From an uncultured Bacteroides sp. (GTDB lineage: Bacteria; Bacteroidota; Bacteroidia; Bacteroidales; Bacteroidaceae), in contig CAAFUN010000087.1 of assembly GCA_900766195.1 (NCBI GenBank), positions 1 through 13,398 on the forward strand: a stretch of 13,398 nt of DNA. Reading direction: 5' to 3'. The notes beneath the pieces are model-generated. The model searched no databases, was not told where the DNA came from, and was given only the letters and a program-made list of their open reading frames with translations. Position 1 is the stretch's first letter; the number at the start of each line of letters is the position of its first letter. A program made the translations under genes and the position numbers. Positions 13,381 to 13,398 of the stretch are shown piece after piece.

Positions 13381-13398
13381 AGATCGGAAGAGCACACG
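13381..13398. other. Illumina TruSeq adapter remnant at the contig end
   Basis: The final 18 bases, AGATCGGAAGAGCACACG, are identical to the start of the standard Illumina TruSeq read-1 3' adapter. They are not genomic. They create a false start for the truncated gene next to them. Confidence 0.97.

Noticed and set aside
12883..13395. GTG start at 13395 as the true start of the tra-locus gene
   Set aside because: The GTG and the next four codons are Illumina adapter.

Overview
The window reads as a piece of a Bacteroidales (Bacteroides/Prevotella-type) conjugative element. The evidence is a minus-strand tra operon whose products match the Bacteroidetes-specific conjugation families TraJ, TraK, TraL, TraM, TraN and TraO, AT-rich leaders mostly without Shine-Dalgarno sequences, and candidate promoters of the Bacteroides type (TAnnTTTG). 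No taxonomic marker gene is present, so species and host are not resolved.

Layout. From about 13.4 kb down to 3.4 kb everything reads on the minus strand as one tight operon: the 3' part of a tra-locus protein cut by the contig edge; an antirepressor (BRO-N plus KilAC) broken by an in-frame TAA; a stand-alone BRO-N protein; traJ, traK, traL, traM, traN, traO; a lipoprotein with a DUF1566-like C-terminus; a VirD4/TraG-type coupling ATPase; and a secreted lysozyme. From 3.4 kb to 2.1 kb there is a convergent plus-strand two-gene module: a small membrane protein overlapping a 371-residue protein, with the same AGDNS/Q-rich motif in both. Divergent from it on the minus strand are a small XRE regulator and the front part of an HsdM-like N6-adenine DNA methylase that ends abruptly near the left edge.

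How the genes fit together. The Tra proteins would form the type IV secretion channel: TraJ polytopic inner-membrane, TraK VirB8-like, TraM VirB10-like, TraN VirB9-like, TraO outer-membrane-like. The coupling ATPase would feed DNA into it and the lysozyme would open the peptidoglycan locally. The left part is accessory cargo: a modification gene with its regulator, and the unexplained AGDNS module, which is the best candidate for something undescribed. The antirepressor genes inside the tra operon look like phage-derived insertions.

Two technical cautions. The last 18 bases (13381-13398) are the Illumina TruSeq adapter, so the right edge is not biological there. The left edge truncates the methylase and could be a real rearrangement or an assembly artefact. 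No tRNA, rRNA, CRISPR array or complete insertion sequence was seen, and no stretch above 300 bases lacks a gene.
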